NCBI GenBank assembly: GCA_014804645.1
Contig: JAAUZI010000024.1
Coordinates: forward strand, 16,736-80,735
DNA from: Lachnospiraceae bacterium
GTDB lineage: Bacteria; Bacillota; Clostridia; Lachnospirales; Lachnospiraceae
DNA: 64,000 nt
Reading direction: 5' to 3'
Position numbers and translations under genes: made by a program. Below, piece by piece: positions 51,358 through 59,381 of the stretch. The notes beneath the pieces are model-generated. The model had not been told where the DNA came from. It saw only the letters and a program-made list of their open reading frames with translations, and searched no databases. Within the stretch, counting starts at the first letter, position 1. Each line of letters opens with the position of its first letter.

Positions 51358-52830
51358 TTACTTTTTTCGAAAATATGCCGTCTCCTCCGTCACGAGCAAT
51401 GTTTCATATCGTTCCTCATGGCTGGCCAGATAGCTATATAAGGGACGCCCTACCTCAATCAGGAAAGCATCAAAGCCATATTGTTCTATGAGCGCCTCTA
51501 CGTCCAGCCCGCCCGGACCAGCTGTCTGCAGCAACAACAGAGAAGTACTCTCTGCCAATAGATTATCCTGCGCATACACATCCGCCCTCCCATCTATGAA
51601 AACGGGAATACTCTCAAAAATCAAATCTCCTCCGTAGTTATAATCATTGTAGAGTCTGGACGGTGCGTCCTCCTTGACAAACTCTATCACCTGTTTCTCC
51701 AGAGTGTTCGTAATCATCTCCCCCTGCGTCCAGGTTCCCAGACAATTCCTAATGCTCATACAGATCATTACTAACAAAACAACCTCTGCGCCTGATACCA
51801 ATACTTTCTCCAGCGTCCTCTCAATGTTCTTCAATCTGCAGGGCACTCCATAAGGAAAAGCCCAAAATGCCGCCGCAATATAAAACAAAACAATAAACCT
51901 GGCACTTCTGAAAAACAAAAATAGAAACAGGAGCATCATCGCCGCGTCCCGCAGTCTGACTTTCTGCTCTCCAAAGAGAATTCCAAAACTCACGAGCAGA
52001 ATCGGCAGAAAATACAAGACCAATCCCCCAATATTTTTGGCATCGGGCGCTGCCCATTCGCTGATTATCTGCATTGCCACGGGATCTGCCATACACTCAT
52101 AGGGATAAAACAACATTTTATATCCTGCAGGATTTATGCCGATAGCACATACTGTAAGTATCAGCACGGCCAGTAGATGCAACAACTGCCTTCGACTCCA
52201 TTTGACGCTGTAAAGCCTGCCAATATGCCATTCCCTGACCCCGCAGACCAGAAAGACCAGCAACAATATGTAAGACAGATTGGAAGAGCCGCCGTGCAAA
52301 TTACTCCACAGACAGGCCAATACCGGAATCAGGTTGAGACACCATCCGTGTCCCTCTGCAAATTCATACAGGCAGTACAACTCTCCATACAGCAGAAAAA
52401 AGCTGAATATATGAGGTCGCCCATAAAAGAACAGACTTGTCAGTACACAGAACAGGCAGATATAAAATACTGTTACAATACAGTTATTTAAAAAATATTG
52501 CCTGATACGCCATATCAGCAGAAGAACCATCAGCATGGCCGTGCCCAGACTGAATAAGAATATGCCGCCCTTGCCACCACCGTGATACAGGAGCCAGAAA
52601 ATCACCTCTGCCAGCCATTCATGAGCCACCCAGTCAAAGTCATGCGCCATGCCATACCAGGAGAAGATATCCTTGCTTGGTACGTGCTTATTTTGGCATA
52701 TCCATTCCCCTGTTTTTATGTGCCACCAGAAATCGTTTCCGCTGATTCCCTCGTTGAAACAGTACACCAGGATTGCCAGACTGCCGCTAATCAACAATAT
52801 ATAAAATGTAGTCTTTGTCGTTTTATCCAT
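51358..52830 (-). CDS. GT-C-like polytopic membrane protein A
   Basis: The 490-residue product has about ten membrane helices. The first loop has GNDFWWHIKTGEWI and SKDIFSWYGMAHDFDWVAHEWLAE split over residues 30-75, a pattern seen in predicted GT-C-fold glycosyltransferases and mannosyltransferase-like proteins. A C-terminal soluble domain contains YNDYNYGGDLIFESIPVFIDGRADVY. Active-site acidic residues may be in the first loop (GND), but this is inference. It is 18 bases downstream of the second GT-C-like gene and forms a pair with it. It could glycosylate pilus or surface proteins using lipid-linked sugars. Confidence 0.65.
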   Translation of the reverse strand: MDKTTKTTFYILLISGSLAILVYCFNEGISGNDFWWHIKTGEWICQNKHVPSKDIFSWYGMAHDFDWVAHEWLAEVIFWLLYHGGGKGGIFLFSLGTAMLMVLLLIWRIRQYFLNNCIVTVFYICLFCVLTSLFFYGRPHIFSFFLLYGELYCLYEFAEGHGWCLNLIPVLACLWSNLHGGSSNLSYILLLVFLVCGVREWHIGRLYSVKWSRRQLLHLLAVLILTVCAIGINPAGYKMLFYPYECMADPVAMQIISEWAAPDAKNIGGLVLYFLPILLVSFGILFGEQKVRLRDAAMMLLFLFLFFRSARFIVLFYIAAAFWAFPYGVPCRLKNIERTLEKVLVSGAEVVLLVMICMSIRNCLGTWTQGEMITNTLEKQVIEFVKEDAPSRLYNDYNYGGDLIFESIPVFIDGRADVYAQDNLLAESTSLLLLQTAGPGGLDVEALIEQYGFDAFLIEVGRPLYSYLASHEERYETLLVTEETAYFRKK

Positions 52831-52848
52831 CGTTCTCCCTGATTATGC

Positions 52849-54354
52849 TTATGGCCGCTTTGATGTCCGAAAAATCTCTGGACGTTGTCCGGGCAGATGT
52901 TCTTCTGCAATATATACATCATATTTACCAATGTGGTCCACACAGGATGCATGATACTTAATATACTCTATAAATTCCTCCGGCACCTGCCAATTGATCC
53001 CATATCCATCCGCAGCAAGCAGCATGATCCCTCCCCGTTGCAGCAATGCCTGCGCCATCTCGTCCGAGGTTTTGTCTCCCCAGTTCCCCGCAAGACACAT
53101 GTCATAATCCTTATCATAGCGTCCCATTGGTATCTTATAGAGCATGGCTGCCCCATCCAATATATATACTGAAGTTCCTGAATACTGTTGCAAATAAGAA
53201 TTTACCTCCTGTACCATCTGCTCGATGGAACGATCCATTCGGATTCCCTGATAATGTGCCAGTTCTGACCATACGACATTCTCATCACGGACGGACCAGA
53301 GAGAGACTCCCATTCCCATCACCGCAATCATTACTACCAGCCTTAAAGAAAGCTTCTGCTGACAGGCACTAATAAGCGGCAATTCACATATCCCCAGAAT
53401 CAGAAACGGCAATAGGGCAATAACAAAATGTGTATCATCTGCTATAGGATAGACCACTGTCATTCCTGCTACAGAGAGACCGAATATGACCAGCCATTTC
53501 TTTTGAGCCTGCATCCCCCTGCCCTGTACTAGTTTTCTGATTCCTTCTACCATAATAATGATTGCCAGACCTGCCTCCACTGTACATAATAAACCGCTGT
53601 GAAACAGGAATGTCCAAAAGCTTACTCTATTGTATTGCCGGAACATATTTATTCCATCAAAGGCATAATTCCAAAACGTTTCCCATATATGAAACTGCAG
53701 CAGCCATCCAAAGCATAGTACCACGGGCATCATACAGCCTGCGATATAGCACAGAACTTTTCTCCTGTCCGGGCCAAATATCCAGACCATGATGGAAGTT
53801 GCCACAAATACGGCTAATCCTGTTGATTGCTTAGCCAGCACTGCACATCCTGCCACAGTTCCAATGATAAACCATCGGATGCGGCCTTGCCTTTTTCCCT
53901 TTATTTCCTGCCGAAGCAGCAAATCCATGATCAGCAGGAGCATCAACAGCACCCAATAGTTGTAATCATAAGTGAAATGCACGCAATAAAAAGCACTGAT
54001 ATAAATACAAAAGCAAAAGGCCAGCCTCTTCTCAATTTCCATAATTTGCAGAATATCATAAAATAGCATCATACATGTCGTGCATAATAAGGTACCCAAT
54101 ATTCTGTATACAATTAGTTGCTCCCCGAAAACTCTCAGTGCAGCTCCCCCAATGATTCCAGACAGCGGAGGCACCACCATATTGATGTCACGATATGGCA
54201 AAAGCCCCTTTGCCATATTGCTTCCTACACTGTACTGCCACAGTTCATCCAATGACTTCAACGGCCTGCCTATTACGCATATTCCTATGATAGACAGCAG
54301 CACGAGAAAGATGAAACCATATTCAAAATACCTCTTTTTCTTATTTTTACTCAT
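52849..54354 (-). CDS. GT-C-like polytopic membrane protein B (GT39-type)
   Basis: The 501-residue product is a membrane protein with about ten helices and a first periplasmic-type loop carrying SLDELWQYSVGSNMAKGLLPYRDINMV, which includes the acidic D-E pattern of GT39/ArnT-like transferases. Late segments include YDKDYDMCLAGNWG and a C-terminal soluble tail. Substrates are unknown. It lies between the one-TM protein and the other GT-C-like gene. TATAGGGCT is only a weak ribosome site, which suggests coupling to the gene before it. Confidence 0.65.
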   Translation of the reverse strand: MSKNKKKRYFEYGFIFLVLLSIIGICVIGRPLKSLDELWQYSVGSNMAKGLLPYRDINMVVPPLSGIIGGAALRVFGEQLIVYRILGTLLCTTCMMLFYDILQIMEIEKRLAFCFCIYISAFYCVHFTYDYNYWVLLMLLLIMDLLLRQEIKGKRQGRIRWFIIGTVAGCAVLAKQSTGLAVFVATSIMVWIFGPDRRKVLCYIAGCMMPVVLCFGWLLQFHIWETFWNYAFDGINMFRQYNRVSFWTFLFHSGLLCTVEAGLAIIIMVEGIRKLVQGRGMQAQKKWLVIFGLSVAGMTVVYPIADDTHFVIALLPFLILGICELPLISACQQKLSLRLVVMIAVMGMGVSLWSVRDENVVWSELAHYQGIRMDRSIEQMVQEVNSYLQQYSGTSVYILDGAAMLYKIPMGRYDKDYDMCLAGNWGDKTSDEMAQALLQRGGIMLLAADGYGINWQVPEEFIEYIKYHASCVDHIGKYDVYIAEEHLPGQRPEIFRTSKRP

Positions 54355-54363
54355 AGCCCTATA

Positions 54364-54741
54364 CTACGGAATAATCTCCTCACTCTCACAATAAACAATG
54401 TCTTCCACTGTGTTCAGAAAATGCCCGGTTGCCAGCACAGCCGCTATCGGCAATTCTTGGGTTATAGCACAATCAGCCATGGAGGACTGCTCTTTCAATA
54501 CACCCCGGTGTTTATGCCTCTTTCTTATTACACCAATCAGTAGCCAAACCAGGCAGAGCGCCAATATGGCAGCCAACACTGCCATAGCCCACACCTGAGT
54601 CACCTGCGACATGGCAATTCCCTGCGCCCAGAGTTTTCCACCATATTTCACAATAATCTCCCTTGCATATCGCAGACTGTGTCTGTGATATTGCTCAAAT
54701 AGAAAATTGAAAAATCTTTGATTTTTCAATCCATCACTCAT
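54364..54741 (-). CDS. Single-TM hypothetical protein overlapping the PP2C gene
   Basis: This small protein of 125 residues has a basic, amphipathic N-terminus (QRFFNFLFEQYHRHSLRYAREIIVKYGGK split over residues 8-36), one membrane helix (WAMAVLAAILALCLVWLLIGVI), and a short soluble C-terminus with a Cys-rich acidic end. I do not recognise a family. The ATG at 54741 overlaps the PP2C stop by eight bases (ATGAGTGA), typical of coupling; an alternative ATG at 54780 has AAAGGAG upstream, but that is also PP2C coding sequence. Function may be tied to the phosphatase or kinase. Confidence 0.6.
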   Translation of the reverse strand: MSDGLKNQRFFNFLFEQYHRHSLRYAREIIVKYGGKLWAQGIAMSQVTQVWAMAVLAAILALCLVWLLIGVIRKRHKHRGVLKEQSSMADCAITQELPIAAVLATGHFLNTVEDIVYCESEEIIP

Positions 54742-55504
54742 AGGTTCTGATTGTAGCCACTGTAATGTTATCTCGTTCATTGCGCTCCTTTATCAAACGG
54801 ATCAATGCCTGCTCATTTTCCCTCATATTTTCTGGGCTATTCATGCGGTAGGGCTCCAGATAGGCTAGCATCTCCTCAGGTGCAATCTTATGCCGGAAAC
54901 CATCGCTGCACAACAGATAGACGGCATTGCCAAGGGGTGTTCCAAAGAAAAAATCCGCATATACCACCTCGGATGCGCCTATGCATTGCAGTAGCACGCT
55001 TCTACGGGGATCTGTCTCCGCCTGCTCTGGGGCCAGAAACCCCAGTTCAATCTCTCTGGCCACCACCGTCTGGTCCCTGGTGATCTGCGTCAACTGCGTC
55101 TGCAGCTCATAGACTCTGGAATCTCCCACATTGGCTACATAATACCTGCTCTCCGTCAACAGTAAAACCGTGACCGTGGTTCCCAGCCGCACGCCTTTTT
55201 CTCTTCCATATGCCTTGATCTTCTCGTTGCAGTTCGTGATGACCTGCGTCCATTCTCGCCGGATGTCGCTGTCCTGCAGACCATTTTGAAGCAGAACCTC
55301 CAGACGCCGACTACACCAGTTCCGAAAGGCATGTATCACGCTGGCACTGGCCAGCTCACCTTTCTGCAGACCGCCCATACCATCACAGAGTATAGCAAAT
55401 ACCAGCTGGCTCCCGTCCTGCTCCAGCAGTTGTACGCTTACGCTATCTTGATTGATGGTTTTGACAGTGCCTGCATCTGTGCTGGCAGAAACCAGAAATT
55501 TCAT
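54734..55504 (-). CDS. PP2C-family Ser/Thr phosphatase
   Basis: The 256-residue product has the PP2C metal motifs: NQDSVSVQ near residue 18, CDGMGGLQKGELAS near residue 40, GTTVTVLLL, VGDSRVYEL near residue 125, LLCSDGF near residue 198 and RDNITVATI near the end. These support a Mn2+/Mg2+-dependent phosphatase acting on phosphoserine or phosphothreonine, cytoplasmic since no signal or TM is seen. With the FHA gene just upstream and the kinase four genes downstream, it forms the erasing arm of a phospho-switch in this locus. Confidence 0.95.
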   Translation of the reverse strand: MKFLVSASTDAGTVKTINQDSVSVQLLEQDGSQLVFAILCDGMGGLQKGELASASVIHAFRNWCSRRLEVLLQNGLQDSDIRREWTQVITNCNEKIKAYGREKGVRLGTTVTVLLLTESRYYVANVGDSRVYELQTQLTQITRDQTVVAREIELGFLAPEQAETDPRRSVLLQCIGASEVVYADFFFGTPLGNAVYLLCSDGFRHKIAPEEMLAYLEPYRMNSPENMRENEQALIRLIKERNERDNITVATIRTYE

Positions 55505-55560
55505 ATCTTTATTTCCCCATCTGTCCGCCTCAGCGGGCGTACAAGTTTCAATAAAAATAA

Positions 55561-57165
55561 CTAAAATGTCAAAAACTCAAAATCTTCATTGGACAGTCTG
55601 ATCTTGGTTCCATGGGACAGCGGGATCTCTGTATTGCTGGGAATCATCTCACCGTTTACATAGGTATGGTTGGTGGAGTTGTTGTCCACGATAAAAAACT
55701 TTCCATTCCTGTTGATAATGTCCGCATGGCTGCGGCTAATAGTGGCATTGCCGCTGATGCAGTAATCCACATAGCTCCTCTCTTTCCCAATATGGAAAAC
55801 CGGCTTGTCCAGGAGGATCCTCTCATTGTTACTGCTGCGATGCAGATAAGGTTTTATGGAAACTGCAGCCATTGCCTCACCAATCACCACCGTGTCCTCC
55901 CCATAGCCATCGGCTCCCATGATCACTGTGTCCCCAAAGTTTTCGCTGCCGGGAAAGGACTGCACCGACGGCTGCAAAGGCTGAACGCTGGACTGCGCTG
56001 GGGCCAATTGTTCCCTTGGTTGCTGCACCCTGGACTGAATCTGCGGCTGCATCTGAACCTGTACTGGCGGCTGCTGGAACTGAGGCTGCGAGGATGCCTG
56101 CTGTCCCGGCACGGCAAAGCCAGCGCCTGAGACCGATGCAGGATTGGCAGCAGGCACCGCATTTCCGCCTTTCTTCTTAGCCTCTTTCTGGGCCTTGTAT
56201 GCCGCCGCATTTTCCTTGTTATAATGCTGTAGCAGATAAAGCATGGACATTTCCTTCTCTGCGGATGGCTGCTGAACCTCCTTTTGTTCCTTCCTTTGCC
56301 GTTTCTCAGTCCCAGCCATACTGCCCTGCCCAGGCACAGCAAATCCGCCATCGCCGCCTTGTCCCGGCACGGCGAAATCCATCCCGGCAGCCGCAGAGTG
56401 CTCCTGCTTCTTGGGCGCAGGAGCAGACTGCTGAGGCTGTGCCATGGCTTGTGCCTGAGACGCCTGAACGGGCTGCTGAGGCTGTGCCATGGCATTGGCC
56501 TGAGACTCCGGGGAAGACTGCCGAGGCCGCGCCATAGCATTGGCCTGAGGTCTGGGGACGGACTGAGGTTGTTTTGGCAGGGAGGACTGTACCCCGCTGG
56601 AGACTGAAAGGCTCCCTGTCCCCTGTAATTCCTCCAACAGACGCAAAAAATCTCCCACCACAAACACTGGCGTACTATTTAGATAGTTGATGATCCTGGC
56701 CACATAATCACAGTTCTCCGTCTGATCAAACTGCGTGGAAAACATGATATTCTTAAAAAACTGGCCCATATCCACAGCCCCTGCCTCCCGGATCACAGGC
56801 AGACAGATCACCTCCGCCCTGCACGTGCTGACATCCGCATAAATATATTCCGCATCCAGCAGCATAGAACTGCCATCAATCATATATTCCTCCGCCGCTG
56901 ACAACGCCGCTGCCACACTGGAGAAAACTCCCAGCAACCTGCGCTTATTTACAACACCGGAAAAAAATTGTTTCACCGCAACCTTGGCGGTCACATTGTA
57001 CTTCAGAAAACAGTCCCGGTTCATCTGGGTATACAGCACGGATGCCATGCCGGGAATCCGGTTGTTTGTGATCATGCCCAATGTCATGGTATCCAGCACA
57101 TCTTCCTCCTGAATTGCATACACCAGAAAAGTGTTGTTCCCGCTTGTTTCAAATGTAAATGCCAT
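55561..57165 (-). CDS. FHA-domain protein with N-terminal DUF6382-like domain and FAVPGQ repeats
   Basis: The 534-residue product probably reads threonine phosphorylation. Residues 1-175 are a conserved domain resembling DUF6382. Residues 180-430 are low-complexity (Gln, Pro, Ala, Ser): a 45-bp DNA repeat gives QANAMA-type units, and FAVPGQ occurs three times (264, 275, 350). Near residue 415 two DTV(I/V)xG peptides look like candidate phospho-threonine sites. The FHA domain spans about 436-534, with HIGKERSYVDY, TISRSHADI and NNSTNHTYVNG. A GGAACTCA box precedes the AAGGAG ribosome site. Partners are probably the kinase and the secretion machinery. Confidence 0.93.
   Translation of the reverse strand: MAFTFETSGNNTFLVYAIQEEDVLDTMTLGMITNNRIPGMASVLYTQMNRDCFLKYNVTAKVAVKQFFSGVVNKRRLLGVFSSVAAALSAAEEYMIDGSSMLLDAEYIYADVSTCRAEVICLPVIREAGAVDMGQFFKNIMFSTQFDQTENCDYVARIINYLNSTPVFVVGDFLRLLEELQGTGSLSVSSGVQSSLPKQPQSVPRPQANAMARPRQSSPESQANAMAQPQQPVQASQAQAMAQPQQSAPAPKKQEHSAAAGMDFAVPGQGGDGGFAVPGQGSMAGTEKRQRKEQKEVQQPSAEKEMSMLYLLQHYNKENAAAYKAQKEAKKKGGNAVPAANPASVSGAGFAVPGQQASSQPQFQQPPVQVQMQPQIQSRVQQPREQLAPAQSSVQPLQPSVQSFPGSENFGDTVIMGADGYGEDTVVIGEAMAAVSIKPYLHRSSNNERILLDKPVFHIGKERSYVDYCISGNATISRSHADIINRNGKFFIVDNNSTNHTYVNGEMIPSNTEIPLSHGTKIRLSNEDFEFLTF
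56428..56562. repeat. 45-bp coding tandem repeat in the FHA gene
   Basis: The 21-base block ctgctgaggctgtgccatgg(c) occurs at 56428-56448 and 56473-56493 identically, and with changes at 56518-56538, each 45 bases apart. It encodes the 15-residue QANAMA-xP-xQ units in the linker. Confidence 0.8.
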
Positions 57166-57229
57166 GATTTGATTCTCCTTATTTTGAGTTCCACATCCGC
57201 CCGGACAGTACCACCCTCAGCAGCTGCGT

Positions 57230-58534
57230 TTAATAATTTTCCTTATACAAAATCAGCACTGACCAAGTCTGATTCTTCTGGACCGGCACCGTCCCGTTCG
57301 CCGTGAAGTCCTTGGTCTGGGTAAACTGGCAAGGGATACACAACTCCTTTTCCATATTGATAAACCCCCAAAGCCCGTCCACCTGCACTGCGGCAAACCC
57401 ATTTAAAAAGCTTCTGGCATCCTCATAAATGGGTTCTGAAAACCAGTTGCCGTCCTTGTCTATAAAGCCCCATTTGCCGTCTTTTTTCACGGCCGCATAG
57501 GTATTTTCATAGAAAACCTTTGCATCCTCATAGGTTTCCGTCCCGATCCGGTTGCCCTCCCCGTCAATCAGAATATAGGCGTCCTCCATCCTGACAAAAA
57601 GCCGCTCATTCCGATAAGCCATCTGTTTCTCATCCATGACCACATCTCCATAGACCATGTCCGTCCTGGCATTCCCATTCACATCATAAATTTTCCAGCC
57701 CTCCTCCGTTCTGGCTGCCGCCAGGCCGTTGGCAAAGGTAGACCCCTCCAGGAAACCGCCCATCAGCAGTTCTCCCGATTTATTATAGTAATTCCACTCC
57801 CTCCCGTTGAAGACAGTATAGATATCCGCCATAGACATGACTCCCAGCTCCTGGACATCCTCCACATTCACTGCCATGACCTTATTTCCGTCGTTGTCAA
57901 TATAATAGGCTTCTCCCTCCGCATCCACCACCGGAGCCATGCCGTTGTTGAAAGTCCCGACATATGTATAGAGTGTATTGATCTTTTTCTTACCCTTGCT
58001 GTTGCAGAATCCCCAAGTCTCATTTCTGCGGATGGATGCCAGATTGCTGCTGAATATGGATATCTCGTCATACTCTCCCTGTTCATAGAATACATATTCC
58101 ACCGAATGGTACATGGCGTCCGCCGCCTCCGAGCGCACATGGCGGTTCTCCATCCTGTCATATAGATCAAAGAAAGCCATATAGTCCTTGTTCTGTAGAT
58201 ACATGTCCAGCTGGAACTCATAGGGCTCCGGGTTCTTGGGGTATTTTGCCAGCAATGTCTCCCCCCACTGCACCGCCTTATTACGATTTCCTAACGTGTC
58301 CCGATAAAACTCTGCCACCTCCATATATAGTTCCATAGACGGTTGCATATCTATGGCATTCTGGTAATTTTGGAGCGCATATATCTCTATCTCCTGAGCT
58401 GCGTAAGCTCTGGCGTCCTCCAGATACTGGCGATACTGTGTCTCCTCTTTGACATTGTTGCTGCCTATCATATATACGCCCAGCACAAACAGGGCAATCA
58501 GCACTATGGGCGCTAAAAATCTGTAGTTTTTCAT
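57230..58534 (-). CDS. WG-repeat protein with N-terminal membrane anchor
   Basis: The 434-residue product has an N-terminal membrane helix (about residues 7-24) and is otherwise likely outside the cell. Residues 30-170 are TPR-like helices (YALQNYQNAIDMQPSMELY and NKAVQWGETLLAKYP). The C-terminal half is built of WG/KWGFI repeats, the best being ETWGFCNSKGKKKIN, DGKWGFIDKDGNWF and DGLWGFINMEKELC. WG repeats form beta-sheet folds for protein binding. A leader-hairpin module lies just before its GAGGAAAGCT ribosome site. It probably supports assembly of the surface machinery. Confidence 0.85.
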   Translation of the reverse strand: MKNYRFLAPIVLIALFVLGVYMIGSNNVKEETQYRQYLEDARAYAAQEIEIYALQNYQNAIDMQPSMELYMEVAEFYRDTLGNRNKAVQWGETLLAKYPKNPEPYEFQLDMYLQNKDYMAFFDLYDRMENRHVRSEAADAMYHSVEYVFYEQGEYDEISIFSSNLASIRRNETWGFCNSKGKKKINTLYTYVGTFNNGMAPVVDAEGEAYYIDNDGNKVMAVNVEDVQELGVMSMADIYTVFNGREWNYYNKSGELLMGGFLEGSTFANGLAAARTEEGWKIYDVNGNARTDMVYGDVVMDEKQMAYRNERLFVRMEDAYILIDGEGNRIGTETYEDAKVFYENTYAAVKKDGKWGFIDKDGNWFSEPIYEDARSFLNGFAAVQVDGLWGFINMEKELCIPCQFTQTKDFTANGTVPVQKNQTWSVLILYKENY

Positions 58535-58550
58535 AGCTTTCCTCTTTCCT

Positions 58551-58580
58551 GCATAACATAAGTTCAGCCTGTGTTATTGC
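58551..58580 (-). promoter_or_regulatory. Leader-hairpin module ahead of the WG-repeat gene
   Basis: GCATAACA and TGTTATTGC form the base of a hairpin, with partial pairing inside. In the sense direction the element closes with GTTATGCAGGAAAGAGG, overlapping the ribosome site of the gene starting at 58534. It matches the module at 17405 closely. Confidence 0.7.
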
Positions 58581-58599
58581 GTTAATCTTTCCAACTTTT

Positions 58600-59283
58600 T
58601 CACATTCCTGTCAGGAATATGGACAGATAAGTGCCCACTGTCAGCGCTGGCCCGAAAGGAATGGCATCCTTCCTTGACTTCTTTCTAGTGGCCAGCAGCA
58701 CCACGGCAACAATAAAGGAGACGATTAGCGACAGGAAAATCGCTCCCCAGGTTCCCTGCAATCCCAGCAGCAGCCCCATCACGACAAACAGTTTCATGTC
58801 ACCGCCACCGATACTGTTTTTGATAAGAAACGCACACAGCGCCGCCACCAGAAACATAACTGCACTGGCTATCACTTCCGTTATCAGGTAAGCGAGCAGA
58901 GTATCCCTCTCCCAGAAAAACTCCGCCGCAAGCACCAACGCTCTGGCAGCCAATCCTGCTGCGATAAACAGATTTGGGATCCGATAAGCTGTGAAATCCG
59001 TATAAGCAATAGGCCAGAGAAGGGCAAGCATGACCACTCTTTTCAGCGTGAACAGGAATGTGTTTTCACTGTAGAAACCCGTGATAAACAGAGCCAGTCC
59101 CACAGCCACGACAATCATGAACGCGCTGTAGATAAACGCCGCCCTGGGCGGTTTCCCGTCCTGCCTTGCCGGATACTTTTCCCTATGTTTTTGCAGTTCG
59201 TAATAAAACAGACCGGCTGCAGCTCCATTGATCAAAATGCTGCATAGTGTCATCCAACCGAGCATCTTTATGACTCCTTTCAT
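58600..59283 (-). CDS. A24-family prepilin peptidase (TadV/CpaA type)
   Basis: This membrane aspartyl protease removes leader peptides from type IV-like prepilins. The 227-residue product has about six membrane helices, the two catalytic aspartate motifs TDFTAYRIPN near residue 97 and IGGGDMKLFVVMGLLLG near residue 158, and lacks the CxxC N-methylase domain, so it resembles the TadV/CpaA branch. The upstream ATG at 59331 lies in the palindromic leader; the ATG at 59283, with GAGGTAAGT, is chosen. It is immediately downstream of the TadE-like gene, which supports a Tad-type pilus system. Confidence 0.93.
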   Translation of the reverse strand: MKGVIKMLGWMTLCSILINGAAAGLFYYELQKHREKYPARQDGKPPRAAFIYSAFMIVVAVGLALFITGFYSENTFLFTLKRVVMLALLWPIAYTDFTAYRIPNLFIAAGLAARALVLAAEFFWERDTLLAYLITEVIASAVMFLVAALCAFLIKNSIGGGDMKLFVVMGLLLGLQGTWGAIFLSLIVSFIVAVVLLATRKKSRKDAIPFGPALTVGTYLSIFLTGM

Positions 59284-59297
59284 ACTTACCTCTACAT

Positions 59298-59357
59298 GCA
59301 TATCGCAAGCCGAGCTTGCGATACTGCACAAATCCGAATATGAAACGAAGTTTCATA
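59298..59357 (-). promoter_or_regulatory. Leader-hairpin module with flanking palindrome, ahead of the prepilin peptidase gene
   Basis: In sense order: palindrome TATGAAAC/GTTTCATA (59339-59357, loop TTC), 11 bases, hairpin GCAGTATCGCAAGC/GCTTGCGATATGC (59298-59327), then AGAGGTAAGT and the ATG at 59283. Both GCAGTATCGCAAGC and the 11-base spacing to a flanking palindrome are identical to the module at 5569-5651 before the RNase H-like gene, 54 kb away. Confidence 0.75.
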
Positions 59358-59381
59358 CTTTTTCAGGTGATTGCGAAACTT

